Below are positions 63,915 to 64,000 of a stretch of 64,000 bases of DNA, one piece after another; position 1 is the first letter of the stretch, and each line of letters opens with the position of its first letter. Source of the DNA: Bacteroidaceae bacterium (GTDB lineage Bacteria > Bacteroidota > Bacteroidia > Bacteroidales > Bacteroidaceae). The notes beneath the pieces are model-generated. The model saw only the letters and a list, made by a program, of their open reading frames with translations, was not told where the DNA came from and did no database searches. The translations under genes were made by a program, and so were the position numbers. The DNA is taken from the NCBI GenBank assembly GCA_017427185.1, contig JAFRTJ010000030.1, forward strand, positions 226,793-290,792. The letters are read 5' to 3'.

Positions 63915-64000
63915 GACCGTGTCACCGTGTCATTTTGATTTTCCATTTTTTGTTTCATGGAGTGTGGGATGAAATTTTATTTTATATATTATATAATAAT

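Overview
The window is chromosomal DNA of a Bacteroidales bacterium, most likely from the Prevotella/Bacteroides group. Most gene starts are preceded by the Bacteroidetes promoter pair (-33 TTG or TTTG, about 20 bases, then -7 TAnnTTTG). Shine-Dalgarno sites are rare. Other group markers are DUF4248 and HU-like proteins, Rho with a long disordered insert, a C-terminal tail of the 'LQGRR...GIYI..GRK' type used for type IX secretion, and many exported glycoside hydrolases.

Layout. 0-7.7 kb: end of a MATE exporter, then a leftward aromatic amino acid operon (pheA, aminotransferase, DAHP synthase/chorismate mutase, tyrA), a small TPR protein, a rightward pair of transporters (AGCS symporter, EamA) and a free-standing tRNA-Ser(CGA) with its own promoter and terminator. 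In front of pheA lies an unannotated 28-residue leader peptide rich in Phe and Tyr, followed by a terminator and an alternative antiterminator pairing: a complete attenuator. 7.8-23.6 kb: a glycan-degradation region made of a leftward operon (GH20, DUF4838 protein, GH95), a TlpA-type thioredoxin, and a rightward operon (GH35-like, GH92, GH78-like, TonB-dependent receptor). No SusC/SusD pair is present. 23.6-28.6 kb: an accessory segment with a heptanucleotide repeat array, an FtsK-like translocase with an unusual N-terminus and altered ATPase residues, a protein with helix-turn-helix segments, and a divergent DUF4248/HU pair.

28.8-38 kb: a GH2 enzyme, then a leftward RND efflux operon ending in an FMN-binding protein. 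38.3-44.5 kb: a second TlpA-like protein, rho, an ABC-F ATPase and an aldose epimerase. 44.5-46.4 kb: a small lipoprotein and a dockerin-bearing exported protein with a 67-residue partner. 47-50.3 kb: anaerobic ribonucleotide reductase (nrdD, nrdG) and a LuxR-type regulator with a degenerate receiver domain; three copies of one box lie upstream. 50.3-56 kb: a sialidase-like protein, a YolD/Y-family polymerase pair, and a two-gene operon of a NifU-like protein and a GGGtGRT protein. 56-64 kb: DMP19-like protein, smpB, a large M16 peptidase, metH without its reactivation domain, 5-formyltetrahydrofolate cyclo-ligase and a second DUF4248 gene.

Two sequence themes recur between genes. One is an intergenic element with core TTTCAACGTGTTG, found as 22-base-period tandem arrays and as hairpins at six places. 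The other is a cluster of GACATTG/TGTC words next to both DUF4248 genes. The strongest candidates for new biology are the Phe/Tyr attenuator, the FtsK-like protein, the GGGtGRT/NifU-like operon and the CAACGTGTTG repeat family.
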